Part shown: piece by piece, positions 43,732-54,400 of the stretch | Layout of the letters: the number at the start of each line of letters is the position of its first letter | Numbering within the stretch: position 1 is the first letter of the stretch | Made by a program: the position numbers and the translations under genes | The notes under the pieces: generated by a model | Seen by the model: the letters and a program-made list of their open reading frames with translations, nothing else | What the model was told of the DNA's origin: nothing | The model's database searches: none | Assembly: GCF_002236115.1 (NCBI RefSeq) | Contig: NZ_NIWT01000009.1 | Span: 1 to 64,000 of the forward strand | Source: Pseudomonas jessenii | GTDB lineage: Bacteria > Pseudomonadota > Gammaproteobacteria > Pseudomonadales > Pseudomonadaceae | Length of the DNA stretch: 64,000 nt | Direction of reading: 5' to 3'

Positions 43732-44688
43732 TCAGAGCAACGGCGGGTAGACCATCTGGTGTGACTCGCCCATCAGCAGCGGACGATTGAGCTTCGCGCA
43801 AGTGCGCAGGTAGTCGGCCACCAGGGTAATCCTCTTGAGGTTGCGCAGGTCCTCACAGTAGTACATCCAGAACTGTCGCGTGACCTCCACCTGATCCGGC
43901 AGCACCTCGCACAGGCGCGGGTCGGGACCGGCGAGGAAGCAAGGCAGGATCGCCAGCGCGCGCCCTTCCAGTGCCGCATGGTACTGGGCGACCACGCTGG
44001 TGCTGCGCAGGCGGCTGCGCGCGCCGAGCATCAGGTCGTTCAGGTAGAGCAGCTTGAAGCTGAAGGCCAGATCATCGACGTAGGTCACGAACGGGTGACC
44101 GGCCAGATCCTCGCGACAGCCAATCGGCGGATGACTGGCCAGGTACTCCGGCGTCGCATACACACGCAGGCGGTAATCGCACAGCCGCGAGCACACGTAC
44201 GGACCGCGCTCGGGCCGCTCCAGGGTGATGGCGATGTCCGCCTCGCGCCGTGACAGGTTGACGAAGTGCGGGACCGGCAAAATATCCGCCGAGATATTCG
44301 GGTAGTGCTCAAGGAAGTGGCTCATCTGTGCTGCGATGAAACAGGACCCGAAGGCTTCGGTACAGCCGATGCGCAGGTGCCCGGCAAGCCCTCCGGTAGT
44401 GCCGAAAACCTGCTCGCAGGCTACCAGCAGTGTACTTTCCAGGGTTTCGGCGTGGCAGACCAGGCGCTGCCCCTCCACGGTCAGCACGAAGCCTGCGGTT
44501 CGCGATTTCTCGAACAACATGGCGCCCAGGCTCTGCTCCAGGGCGCGGATGCGTCGCGCTACCGTGGTGTAGTCCACCCCCAGGCGGCGGGCTGCACCGC
44601 TGGCGGTGCGGGCACGAGCGACCTCGAGAAAGAAGCGCATGTCGTCCCAGTTCAAGTGACCTTGCGTTGTACTTGTTTGCATATTCAT
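43732..44688 (-). CDS. LysR-family regulator, copy 2 of a paralogous pair
   Basis: This 318-residue protein is the same length as, and differs by only scattered substitutions from, the regulator at 26199-27155, with long identical runs of DNA. The winged helix is near residues 12-70. Most differences lie at the ends and in the effector domain (for example LAGHPFVTYVDDLAF against LAVHPFVTYVEDLAF). AGGAAAG precedes the ATG. It lies 86 bases after the acyl-CoA dehydrogenase gene of the second ligase/dehydrogenase module and is probably cotranscribed with it. Confidence 0.88.
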   Translation of the reverse strand: MNMQTSTTQGHLNWDDMRFFLEVARARTASGAARRLGVDYTTVARRIRALEQSLGAMLFEKSRTAGFVLTVEGQRLVCHAETLESTLLVACEQVFGTTGGLAGHLRIGCTEAFGSCFIAAQMSHFLEHYPNISADILPVPHFVNLSRREADIAITLERPERGPYVCSRLCDYRLRVYATPEYLASHPPIGCREDLAGHPFVTYVDDLAFSFKLLYLNDLMLGARSRLRSTSVVAQYHAALEGRALAILPCFLAGPDPRLCEVLPDQVEVTRQFWMYYCEDLRNLKRITLVADYLRTCAKLNRPLLMGESHQMVYPPLL

Positions 44689-44774
44689 CAGGCTTTCCTG
44701 CCGTACTTTGAGAGGGCCAGTGAATAAAAAGCGCGGGGCCGGGGAGTGGCAAGGCGCCGCGCAACGCTCAATCG

Positions 44775-46547
44775 TCAGAACTGTTCGTCAGCAAGGCCGT
44801 ACAGGGGCGCACTGCCGGCGCGGATGCTGGCTTCCAGGCTCAGCGTCCGTGGCAGCAGGCGGGCGAAGTAGAACTCGGCGGTGGCCAGTTTGGCAGCGTA
44901 GAACGGCGGGTCCCGGTCAAGTCTGGACCGGGCCACGGCGGCCATGCGCGACCACATGTAGGCGTAGGCGACATAGCCGAACAGGTGCAGGTACTCCACG
45001 GAGGCTGCGCCGACTTCGTTGGCGTTGGCTTTGGCCCGCTCCAGCAGCCAGTTGCTGAGGCCCTCCAGGCGTTCCAGGGCCTTCAGCAGTTCGCTGCCAT
45101 AGGCGCTTTCGTGGTGCAGCGCGAAGTGGCGGACTTCCCGAGCGAACAGGCGTAGTGCGACGCCATCGTTGGCCAGCACTTTGCGTCCGAGCAGGTCCAA
45201 TGCCTGGATGCCATTGGTGCCTTCGTAGATCTGTGCAATGCGCACATCACGGACCAATTGTTCCTGACCCCATTCGCGGATGTAGCCATGGCCGCCGAAA
45301 ACCTGCTGGCCGTTGATGCAGCTTTCCAGGCCGGTGTCGGTAAAAAACGCCTTGGCCACTGGCGTCAGCAGCGCAACCAGGATCTGCGCGCAATCGCGCT
45401 CGCTGGCATCGTCGGAAAATTTCGACAGATCCAGTTGTTGCCCGACATAGCAGGCGAATGCGCGACCGCCTTCGGTCATGGCTTTCATACCCAGCAGCAT
45501 ACGCCGCACATCCGGGTGAGCGATGATCGGGTCGGCCGGTTTGTCCGGGGCCAAGGCACCGGTGGGCGCCCGACCTTGAACGCGTTCGCGAGCATAGGTG
45601 ACGGCGCTCTGGTAGGACGCCTCGGCGCAGCCGATGCCCTGAATGCCAATCGACAGGCGTTCGTAATTCATCATGGTGAACATCGCCGCCAAGCCTTTGT
45701 TCTCTTCACCGACCAGCCAGCCACTGGCGCCGTCGAAGTTCATCACGCAGGTGGCCGAGGCCTTGATGCCCATCTTGTGTTCGATCGAACCGCAACTCAC
45801 GGCGTTGGCCGCGCCGAGGGAACCGTCGGCATTGACCAGGACTTTAGGCACGACAAACAGCGAAATGCCCTTCGGGCCAGCAGGCGCGTTCGGCAGTTTG
45901 GCCAGTACCAGATGAACGATGTTTTCAGTCAGGTCCTGATCGCCCCCGGTGATGAAAATCTTGCTGCCGGTAATCTTGTAGCTGCCGTCAGTCTCAGGTT
46001 CGGCGCGGGTGCGGATCAGCCCCAGGTCGGTACCGGCATGGGCCTCGGTGAGGCACATGGAGCCGGCCCAGCGGCCTTCATACATCGGCGGCAGATAGAG
46101 GTTTTTCAGGGCGTCGCTGGCGTGGGCGTCCAGCGCCAGGCAGGCACCGGAACTCAATGCGGAATACAGCGCAAAACTTGAGTTGGCGCCGTAGAGCATC
46201 TCTTCGAACTGCACGGCCAGCATTTTCGGCATGCCCATGCCACCAAACCCGGGGTTGCCGGACAGTCCCACCCAACCGCCTTCGATGTAGGTTGCGTAAG
46301 CCTGTTTGAAACCGATGGGGGTGGTGACCCGGCCCTCATGCCACTGCGCGCCTTCTTCGTCGCCACTGCGATTGAGGGGCGCAATCAGGTGCGAGGTGAC
46401 TTTTGCCGCCTCCTCAAGAATGGCGTCTGCCGTATCGGTGTCGATGCTGTCGGTCAAGGCCGGCAGGCGCGCCCACATGGCCGGAGCATCGAACACTTCG
46501 TGCAGCACAAAGCGCATGTCGCGCAGCGGGACTTTGAATTCGGGCAT
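44775..46547 (-). CDS. Acyl-CoA dehydrogenase with C-terminal extension (DmdC-like)
   Basis: The 590-residue flavoenzyme belongs to the long acyl-CoA dehydrogenase group, which includes 3-methylthiopropanoyl-CoA dehydrogenase DmdC. Motifs are MCLTEAHAGTDLGLIRTRA, KIFITGGDQDLTENIVHLVLAK and GGHGYIREWGQEQLVRDVRIAQIYEGTNGIQALDLLGRK, the latter holding the likely catalytic Glu. The extra C-terminal domain of about 130 residues is typical. It is transcribed after the ligase gene (118-base gap), so the pair activates and oxidises an acid. A true methylthiopropionate role is unproven; a general fatty-acid role is also possible. Confidence 0.87.
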   Translation of the reverse strand: MPEFKVPLRDMRFVLHEVFDAPAMWARLPALTDSIDTDTADAILEEAAKVTSHLIAPLNRSGDEEGAQWHEGRVTTPIGFKQAYATYIEGGWVGLSGNPGFGGMGMPKMLAVQFEEMLYGANSSFALYSALSSGACLALDAHASDALKNLYLPPMYEGRWAGSMCLTEAHAGTDLGLIRTRAEPETDGSYKITGSKIFITGGDQDLTENIVHLVLAKLPNAPAGPKGISLFVVPKVLVNADGSLGAANAVSCGSIEHKMGIKASATCVMNFDGASGWLVGEENKGLAAMFTMMNYERLSIGIQGIGCAEASYQSAVTYARERVQGRAPTGALAPDKPADPIIAHPDVRRMLLGMKAMTEGGRAFACYVGQQLDLSKFSDDASERDCAQILVALLTPVAKAFFTDTGLESCINGQQVFGGHGYIREWGQEQLVRDVRIAQIYEGTNGIQALDLLGRKVLANDGVALRLFAREVRHFALHHESAYGSELLKALERLEGLSNWLLERAKANANEVGAASVEYLHLFGYVAYAYMWSRMAAVARSRLDRDPPFYAAKLATAEFYFARLLPRTLSLEASIRAGSAPLYGLADEQF

Positions 46548-46665
46548 AACGTAAACCTCGTTGGCACGGTTGTGTCATGGGCAGGGCACAGCCGAATTCG
46601 GCCTGCACGGACCCGCAGCAGCAGGTCAAACACCAGCTGCCAGATGGATGCAATGTCGGATCGGG

Positions 46666-48288
46666 TCAGAGCGCCTTGGCCCGGTCGCGCAACACATACT
46701 TCTGGATCTTGCCTGTGGAAGTCTTTGGCAGGAGCGTGAAGATCACTGTGCGCGGTACTTTGAATCCGGCCAGATGCTCACGACAGAAACTGATGATGTC
46801 AGCCTCGCGAACGTCCTGGTGATCAGCCTTCAAGGTGACGAAGGCGCAGGGCGTTTCGCCCCATTTCTCATCGGGACGGGCAACCACGGCTGCTTCCATC
46901 ACACCCGGGTGGCGATAGAGCACCCCTTCAAGTTCGATGGTGGAAATGTTCTCGCCGCCCGAGATGATGATGTCCTTGAGCCGGTCCTTGATTTCGACGT
47001 AACCGTCAGGATGCCAGACGGCCAGGTCACCGGTGTGGAACCAGCCGCCTTCGAACGCTTCGGCAGTGGCGCTCGGGTTCTTCAGGTAGCCCTTCATGAC
47101 GGTGTTACCGCGAATGAAGATCTCACCGATCGTCTGGCCGTCACGCGGGGTTGGCTCCAGCGTTGTGCTATCGCCGACCATCAAGCCTTCCAGCGTCGGA
47201 TAGCGCACGCCCTGTCGCGACTTGATCTGCGCCCTCTCCTCCAGGGAAAACTCATCCCATTCGGCGTGCCAGGCGCAGACCGTCACCGGGCCATAGGTTT
47301 CGGTCAGGCCAAACACATGGGTGACCTTGATGCCCATCTCTTCGACGGCACCGATCACTTTGGCCGGTGGCGCAGCGCCCGCGACCAGGGCATTGACCGG
47401 GTGATCGATGGCTGCCTTCGCCGATTCTGGCATGTTCACCAGTGCATTGAGCACGATCGGCGCACCGCACAGGTGAGTGACCTGATGCTCGCGGATCAGC
47501 GTGAGGATTTTCTGTGGATCGACCCGGCGCAGGAAAACGTGCACACCCGCCAGGGCGGTGATGGTCCATGGATAGCACCAGCCATTGCAATGGAACATCG
47601 GCAGGGTCCAGAGGTACACCGGATGGTTGCCTATGGCCCAGGTCATCTGGTTGCCCAATGCGCTCAGGTAAGCGCCGCGATGGTGGTAGACCACGCCCTT
47701 GGGGTTGCCGGTGGTGCCTGAAGTGTAATTCAGCGAAATGGCCTGCCACTCGTCGCCCGGCCATTGCCAGTCGAATGCCGGGTCGCCTTCGGCCAACAGC
47801 GCTTCGTAGTCAAGGTCGCTCGCGGCCTGACCTTCACCGTATTCCGGGTCATTGACGTCGATCACCAAAGGCGGGTGATCCAGCATGCCAAGCGCCGCCT
47901 GGATCACATCATGGAACTCGCGGTCGGTAATCAACACCCTGGCTTCGCCATGCTGCAGCATGAATGCGATCGCCTCGGCATCGAGGCGCACGTTGAGCGG
48001 ATTGAGCACGGCGCCGATCATCGGCACACCGAAATGCACTTCAAGCATCTCGGGAATGTTGGGCAGCATCACCGCCACCGTGTCGTCCTTGCCGATACCG
48101 CGACCGGCCAGCGCCGAGGCCAGGCGTCGGCAACGGGTGTAGGTCTGCGCCCAGGTGCGGCGAATCGAACCGTGGATGACGGCGAGGTGATCGGGATAAG
48201 TGCTGGCGGTGCGCTCGATGAAACTCAGCGGAGACAAGGCAATGTGGTTGACAGCCGAAGGGCCTAGGCCTTGGTCATAGATAGACAT
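46666..48288 (-). CDS. AMP-forming acyl-CoA ligase (DmdB-like)
   Basis: The 540-residue ligase shows the AMP-binding P-loop LNYTSGTTGNPKGVVYHHRGAY and VFGLTETYGP. It also has GGWFHTGDLAVWHPDGYVEIKDR and the C-terminal Lys region PKTSTGKIQK. The sequence style is that of the medium-chain/3-methylthiopropanoate ligase group (DmdB, LcfB). It heads a minus-strand set with a DmdC-like dehydrogenase and LysR copy 2, and is divergent from a PAS sensor kinase gene. The palindrome at 48418-48435 in the shared gap may be its operator. Confidence 0.88.
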   Translation of the reverse strand: MSIYDQGLGPSAVNHIALSPLSFIERTASTYPDHLAVIHGSIRRTWAQTYTRCRRLASALAGRGIGKDDTVAVMLPNIPEMLEVHFGVPMIGAVLNPLNVRLDAEAIAFMLQHGEARVLITDREFHDVIQAALGMLDHPPLVIDVNDPEYGEGQAASDLDYEALLAEGDPAFDWQWPGDEWQAISLNYTSGTTGNPKGVVYHHRGAYLSALGNQMTWAIGNHPVYLWTLPMFHCNGWCYPWTITALAGVHVFLRRVDPQKILTLIREHQVTHLCGAPIVLNALVNMPESAKAAIDHPVNALVAGAAPPAKVIGAVEEMGIKVTHVFGLTETYGPVTVCAWHAEWDEFSLEERAQIKSRQGVRYPTLEGLMVGDSTTLEPTPRDGQTIGEIFIRGNTVMKGYLKNPSATAEAFEGGWFHTGDLAVWHPDGYVEIKDRLKDIIISGGENISTIELEGVLYRHPGVMEAAVVARPDEKWGETPCAFVTLKADHQDVREADIISFCREHLAGFKVPRTVIFTLLPKTSTGKIQKYVLRDRAKAL

Positions 48289-48417
48289 GTGCGGGTACTC
48301 GATGGCTGATTGTTAGCTCTATGGTTGACCTTGCAGCGCAGTCGCCGCAGTCACCTTCAAAGTCCGGATGACTTTATATAACACTGCGTCATCGATATGG
48401 AAGTAGAACCTACGTCG

Positions 48418-48435
48418 TATAGTATTAGTACTATA
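48418..48435. promoter_or_regulatory. Palindrome TATAGTA-N4-TACTATA in a divergent gap
   Basis: A perfect 7-bp inverted repeat with a TTAG spacer lies in the roughly 230-base gap between the ligase gene (minus) and the sensor kinase gene (plus), within a short AT-rich stretch. It is a candidate site for the adjacent FixJ-type regulator or for a promoter factor. Confidence 0.45.
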
Positions 48436-48518
48436 TAGATTTCTGTTAAGTCCGAATCAATGCCGCCAACGCTCCAAGGCTGGTATATGCTTGGTTTCCC
48501 TGAGAAAGTGGACCCGCA

Positions 48519-50789
48519 ATGACCCTGACGCCCGTTCGATTGCACAGTTGGTTGCGCCTGCAGCGCGAGGGTGTGTCTCTGGCCGCCCGGGCCGATGCGC
48601 TGTGTCGGGCGCTGCAGGATTGCCCTGAGGTGCAGCGGGCGGTTTACCTGAGCTGGCAGCCCAATGCGCGGATCTACAGCCATGAGGGCGCCGCCCAGCA
48701 TTTACCGCCGGGACTTGGCGACCCGGCGCTGGCCAGCGACCAGTTGCTCTTCGAGCATCTGGTCGAGGCAGGCCGCCTGGACCTGGCTCAAGTCCGTCAA
48801 CTCGATTGCTGGTTGTCCGGCCGGTTGCGCCGGGCCGCGATCAGCCATGGCCAGGTATTTGATCTGGCCTTGCAGCCGGGGCAGCCGGGCTTGTTGCTGG
48901 TGGAAGTGCGCGAGGGCGTGAGCCTCGATTGGCTGGGCTGGGTGCAGGATTTGCTGACGACGCTGCTGAGCAGCGTCAACGGCCTGCTGCGTGGTTCGCC
49001 ACTGTTGGGTCACGATCCGCAACCGAGCCTGTTGCTCGATGCGCAAGGTCGACCGCTGGAGTTCAACGCGGCACTGATGGCGCTGCTCGCCGAGAAGTCA
49101 CTGACCGATGTGTTGGGATTTTTACCGGTCAATCATCGGGTGCTGGTGCGTGCCTGCCTGGACCAGCAACGCGCCGTCGAAGGTGTCGAGGCTCAGTTTG
49201 AAACGCAGATCCTGATCTGGACGTTCATTCCCGATCCCCAGGACAACCGAGTGCTCGCCCGTTGCCGCGACGCCACGGCGCAAGTGCTGGCGGAGCGTGA
49301 AGCGTCCACCGCACGACGGCTGTACCGGCTGATCATCGAAAACACGACTGACCTGATATCCCGTCACACCCCCGAAGGTCGCGTTATCGATGCATCACCG
49401 GCGTCCTGGACCCTGCTCGGTTACTGGCCTGAAGAGTTGCGCGGGCAAATGGCCCAGGGCCTGTTTCATAGCCAGGACCTGGCCGCTCTGGTGCAGCGCG
49501 CGCGCGATGCGCTGGAGCAGGATGGCTATCACACCATGACCTATCGCATTCGCCATCGCGACGGCCACTACCTGTGGTTCGAAACCGCCAGCCGGGCGAT
49601 CCGCGAAACCTACACCGGGGCGGTGGTCGAAATCGTCAGCATATCCCGGGACATCACGGCCCGGGTGCAGGCCGAGGAGAACAAGCGACGCCTGGCCGAA
49701 GTGGTCGAGGCCAACATTGACCCGGTGTTGTTCATCGCTCCCGAGGGCCAGGTCACTTACCTCAATCCAGCCGCGCGACGCATCCTCGGGATTGATGAGC
49801 AACAACCCATGCCGGCCCTGGCCACGTTGTTCGCAAGCGGCGACCTTGCGCGCCTGCAACGCGATGGCTGGAGGCGCGCCGAGCGCGACGGTGTCTGGAG
49901 CACCGATGCGCGTTTGCAACCACCGAGCGGGGGCACATCGGTGCCGGTGTCGCTGGTACTGCTGGCGCACCGTTCCGCCGGCGGTGAGCGTTATTACTCA
50001 TTGGTCGCGCGCGACATGACCGAGCGCGAGCTGCGGGAAGTGCAACAGCGCCGTCATCAGGACGAACTGGCACACACCGCACGGCTGGTCACTCTCGGTG
50101 AACTGGCCTCGGGGATCGCCCACGAAATCAACCAGCCGCTGGCTGCCGTGGTCAACTATGCGAATGCAAGCCAGCGCTACCTGCAAACGCTGGATTCCAA
50201 TCCCCAGGCCGCTGCCAGAGTGACCCAGGGCCTGGAACGCATTACCCATCACGCCACCCACGCCTCCGAAGTGATCCGACGGTTACGCTCCTTTTTGCGA
50301 AAGGGACAGCGTCGCATGCAGGCGCTGAACTTGACCGACGTCGCCCGCGAAGCCGTGCGTTTGTGTGCCTGGGAGGCGAGTAATTGCCAAGTGACAATCG
50401 AGGATCGACTGCCGGATAATCTGCCACCCGTTTATGCCGACCGCGTGTTGCTGGAACAGGTGCTGCTCAATTTGTTGCGCAATGCCATCGATGCCAACCG
50501 TGAGCAACATCCCGGGCAACCCTCTGTGATCGTGATGGCCGTGGAGCATGGCAGTGGCGCCTGCGTGGAAATCAGTGTGCGAGACCAGGGGCCGGGCGTC
50601 AGCGAGCCGGAACTGGAACAGATATTTACCCCGTTTTACACCAGCAAGGCCGATGGCCTGGGGCTCGGTCTGTCCATGAGCCGCAGCATCATCGAAGGTT
50701 TCGGTGGCGAATTGAATGCCCGGCGCCAGCCTGTCGGGCTGCTGATGTGTTGCCGCTTGCCGCTTGCCGGCCCAACAAAACAACAATAG
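48519..50789 (+). CDS. Soluble PAS-domain sensor histidine kinase
   Basis: The 756-residue kinase has no membrane segment. After an N-terminal region of about 270 residues with a degenerate PAS-like stretch come two PAS domains (about 285-400, LIIENTTDLISRHTPEGRVIDAS, and 400-510). Then follow a DctB/FixL-type phospho-acceptor box with His535 (GELASGIAHEINQPLAA) and the HATPase domain (NLLRNAIDANRE, RDQGPGVSE, GLGLGLSMSRSI). It pairs with the response regulator gene 10 bases downstream. The neighbouring ligase/dehydrogenase genes suggest it senses a metabolic state linked to acid use. Confidence 0.9.
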   Translation: MTLTPVRLHSWLRLQREGVSLAARADALCRALQDCPEVQRAVYLSWQPNARIYSHEGAAQHLPPGLGDPALASDQLLFEHLVEAGRLDLAQVRQLDCWLSGRLRRAAISHGQVFDLALQPGQPGLLLVEVREGVSLDWLGWVQDLLTTLLSSVNGLLRGSPLLGHDPQPSLLLDAQGRPLEFNAALMALLAEKSLTDVLGFLPVNHRVLVRACLDQQRAVEGVEAQFETQILIWTFIPDPQDNRVLARCRDATAQVLAEREASTARRLYRLIIENTTDLISRHTPEGRVIDASPASWTLLGYWPEELRGQMAQGLFHSQDLAALVQRARDALEQDGYHTMTYRIRHRDGHYLWFETASRAIRETYTGAVVEIVSISRDITARVQAEENKRRLAEVVEANIDPVLFIAPEGQVTYLNPAARRILGIDEQQPMPALATLFASGDLARLQRDGWRRAERDGVWSTDARLQPPSGGTSVPVSLVLLAHRSAGGERYYSLVARDMTERELREVQQRRHQDELAHTARLVTLGELASGIAHEINQPLAAVVNYANASQRYLQTLDSNPQAAARVTQGLERITHHATHASEVIRRLRSFLRKGQRRMQALNLTDVAREAVRLCAWEASNCQVTIEDRLPDNLPPVYADRVLLEQVLLNLLRNAIDANREQHPGQPSVIVMAVEHGSGACVEISVRDQGPGVSEPELEQIFTPFYTSKADGLGLGLSMSRSIIEGFGGELNARRQPVGLLMCCRLPLAGPTKQQ

Positions 50790-50799
50790 GAATCAGGTA

Positions 50800-51435
50800 A
50801 TGGCAGGTGTAACGGAGCACGTTGTGTACGTGGTCGATGATGACCAGGGCATGCTCGAATCGACGGTCTGGTTACTGGAGTCGGTCGGGCTCAAGGCCTT
50901 GCCGTTTACCAGTGGCGTCGCGTTCCTCGATGCCTGCGATGCAAGCCTCGATGCTTGTGTGCTGCTGGACGTTCGCATGCCCGGTATGGGCGGGTTGAAC
51001 GTGCAGGAAGAAATGCGTGTGCGCCAACTGAACCTGCCCATCATCTTCGTCAGCGGGCATGCGGATGTGCCGATCGTGGTGCGCGCGTTCAAGGCCGGTG
51101 CCCATGACTTTATCGAGAAGCCCTACAACGAACAGCTGTTGCTGGACAGCGTGCAACAGGCGCTCAGCAACTGTGCCGCCAACCGTTCGGGCAACCAGGG
51201 CCACGAAGCCTTGCAGGCGCGCTTGTTGACCTTGACCCCGCGCGAGCGCGATATCCTGTTGCCACTGGTGCAGGGTTACACCACCCGCGAAATCGCGGAG
51301 CAACTGGGCGTAAGTGCAAAAACCGTTGATCTGTATCGCGCGCGCGTCATGAAACGCATGCAGGCCAACACGCTGCCGGACCTGGTGGGCATGGCCATCG
51401 CGGCGCAGATGATCGATCCGCTGAAGTTGCGTTGA
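50800..51435 (+). CDS. FixJ/NarL-type response regulator
   Basis: The 211-residue regulator has a receiver domain with phospho-acceptor Asp57 (ACVLLDVRMPGMGG), conserved DDD-type acidic pocket (VVDDDQGM) and Lys in FIEKPY. A LuxR-type helix-turn-helix follows (LTPRERDILLPLVQGYTTREIAEQLGVSAKTVDLYRARVMKRMQ). It is the partner of the kinase just upstream. The start ATG at 50800 follows AGGA; the frame extends a few codons upstream without support. It ends 4 bases from the convergent hybrid kinase stop. Confidence 0.92.
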   Translation: MAGVTEHVVYVVDDDQGMLESTVWLLESVGLKALPFTSGVAFLDACDASLDACVLLDVRMPGMGGLNVQEEMRVRQLNLPIIFVSGHADVPIVVRAFKAGAHDFIEKPYNEQLLLDSVQQALSNCAANRSGNQGHEALQARLLTLTPRERDILLPLVQGYTTREIAEQLGVSAKTVDLYRARVMKRMQANTLPDLVGMAIAAQMIDPLKLR

Positions 51436-51439
51436 ATCC

Positions 51440-54400
51440 TCAGGACAGGTTTTCAAGCAGCTCCAGCGCCTGATCAAAATCGAAGCACTCCGCTTGCCGC
51501 ACAACCCGAAGCAATTGCTCGGTCATCCGCGGGTCTGAAGCCAGCCCCTGCAGTTTGAGCAAGGCTGTCAGCGCCTGGGTGTCGCTCTCGGCCAGCAGAG
51601 ACCGGACGTGGGCCAATTGCGCATGCCATTCGCTGCCCGGTGGCACGCTTGATGAGTCTGCGCACGATGTCGGCTCGCGGAGTACCGATAAACCTTTCAG
51701 CACCGTTGTCAGGCAACGCTCAACCTCCACCAGCCGGTCAGCCAGGTCCTGCTCCGCCCCATCGCTCGTCCCATCGTTCAGACACGCCTGCTCCAGTGCG
51801 GCGGCTGCATTCGCCACTTCAACGGCACCAATGTTGCCCGCCGTTCCGCGCAGGGTATGGGCCAGCCTGACCGTCGCCGAAGGATCGTCCTGGCCTCGGG
51901 CAGCCAGGAACTCGGCGCAAAAAACCTGGTGGCTGGAGCGAAACTTGCGCAGCAGGCGCAGATAGAGCTCGACCTTGCCCATGCAGGTGCCCAGGCCCGC
52001 TTTCAAATCAATACCGGGAAGGCTGGCTGGCAGGCTCGCCGCTGACTCCGTGGTGACCGGCGAAACGTCGGCCGACATCGCGCCACGGTCAGCTCGCGGA
52101 TGTATCCACTTGGCCAACGTGGCGAACATGTCGTCGACGTTCAAGGGTTTGGAGATGTGGTCGTTCATGCCGCAGGCCAGCGCCCGCTCGCGGTCCCCCG
52201 CCATGGCGTCGGCAGTCATGGCGATCACCGGCAGATTCGCCCAGCGTGACTGCTCACGTATCTTGCGGGTCGCGGTATAACCGTCCATCACCGGCATCTG
52301 GCAGTCCATCAACACACCATCGAAGTCTGCGTCACGCTCCAGTTGGTCGAGCGCTTCTGCGCCGTGAACGGCCAGGCACAGCTCGATCCCGGCGCTCTCC
52401 AGCAGTTCACAGGCCAGCTCGCGGTTCAGCTCATTGTCTTCGACCAACAGCAGTCGCGCGCCACGCAGTCTGGCCATGGCGCTGGCACTCTGGCCGAGTC
52501 GCGAGCTGGCCCGGGTATCGGCCTGGGGGATCTTGCCGAGCACCGTGCCCAGCGCCTCAAGCAAAGTGGACGGCGTCACTGGTTTGGTCAGTACCACCGG
52601 CAAATGAATGCCGTACCGACTGGCCTCTTCGCGGGCTTCCTCGCGACCGAACGCCGTGACCATGATCACCGACGGCGTTTGCGCCAGTTTGGCGGCCTGC
52701 ATCTGCCGCACCGTTTCCACGCCGTCCATGCCAGGCATGCGCCAATCCATCAGCACCAGATCATAGGGCAGCACCTTCGCTTCGGCGTCCACCAGCATGG
52801 CCAGTGCGGCCCGGCCGCTTTGCGCGACGTCCACCTCCACGCCAAAACTGCGCGCCATGCTGGACAGGATCTCCCGCGCGCTGGCGTTGTCATCGACCAC
52901 CAACACACGGTTGCCCAGCAATTCGTCGGCGGTCACCATGCGCCGTAAATGGCTGTCGCGCTGCACCCCCAGGCTCACCTCGAAATGGAAAGTGGAACCA
53001 AGGCCCGGCTCGCTCTCTACCCAAATGCGCCCGCCCATCAATTCCACCAGATGCCGAGAGATGGCCAGGCCCAACCCGGTGCCACCGTATTTGCGGGTGG
53101 TGGTGCTATCGGCCTGGCTGAAGGGTTGAAACAGGCGCGAGCATTGCTCGGCGTTCATGCCGATCCCGGTGTCGCGCACCCAGAAATGCAGCTGCGCCTG
53201 CTCTCCTGCCGCGCCCCGGTGCTCTACGCCGAGCACGATCTCGCCCTGCTCGGTGAACTTCGTCGCATTGTTGCCCAGGTTGATCAGCACCTGGCCAAGG
53301 CGCAACGGGTCGCCGATCAAGGCGGTCGGCAGCTCGGCATCGGTGTTGAACAGCAATTCCAGGCCTTTGTCCTCGGCTTTGAGGCCGATCATGCTGGCAA
53401 AGCCGTCGAGCACGGCCTCAAGGTGGAAGGGAATGTGCTCCAGGTGCATCTTACCGGCCTCGATCCTGGAGAAGTCGAGGATGTCGTTGATGATCACCAA
53501 CAGGTATTCCGCCGAGCGATGGACCTTTTCGATGTAGTTGCGCTGGCGGTGGTCGAGCTCGGTTCGCAATGCCAGGTAGCTCATGCCGATGATGGCGTTC
53601 ATCGGTGTGCGGATCTCGTGGCTCATGGTGGCCAGGAAGTTGCTCTTGGCCCGGGTCGCCTCTTCTGCGGCCTCCCGTGCGCGCTGCACCTCGGCCTCGG
53701 CGGTCTTGCGGTCGGTGATGTCAAAGTACCAGTTGGCCCCCATGCCCCGCTCCCCCAGCGTCATCGTGACGGCCGAAACCAGTACGTCGAAGCGCTCGCC
53801 TCCAGTGCGCTGCAGGGTGGTCTCGAAGTTCAGCACTGCACCTTGCGCCGCCGCTTCGAGAAAGCGCTGGTGTGCCTGCGGGTCGACCCAGAACTGCGCC
53901 GGATCCGCACCTTCGAGTTCAGCCAGACGAGTCCCGAACAGACTGTCGAACTGCGGATTGCAGTAGGTCGGACGGCCATCGACGTCCCTGATCACCATGG
54001 CCACCGGGCTGCTGTCGAGTACTGCGCGCAACTGTGCCTCGCTGGTCTTGAGTGCCGCCTGCAGATGACGCCGTTCGCTCACGTCGCGCACCGAAGCGCA
54101 CACGCATACGCCGTCCCCTTCCAGGCTCGGCAGATGCGACAGGCTGATCTCCGCCGAGAACAGACTTGCGTCTTTGCGCACGCCTTGCAGGTCGTCCAGG
54201 TTGGCCCCCATCTGGCGAGTGGCGCCGTGGGCCATGAAGCCCTGGCGCAGCGCCTCGTGGCGCCCTCTGCTGGCCAACGGCACCAAACGATCGATGGACT
54301 CGCCGAGCAGCTCACCGGCGCTATAGCCGAACAGCTGATCCAGTTGGCGATTGGTGCGCAGGATCTGTCCTTGGGCATCGACCACCAGCATGCCGTCCGG

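Noticed and set aside
26199..44688. The block between the LysR copies as a transposon or integrative element
   Set aside because: No transposase, integrase, tRNA or terminal repeats were found; the LysR copies are ordinary paralogous genes in the same orientation.
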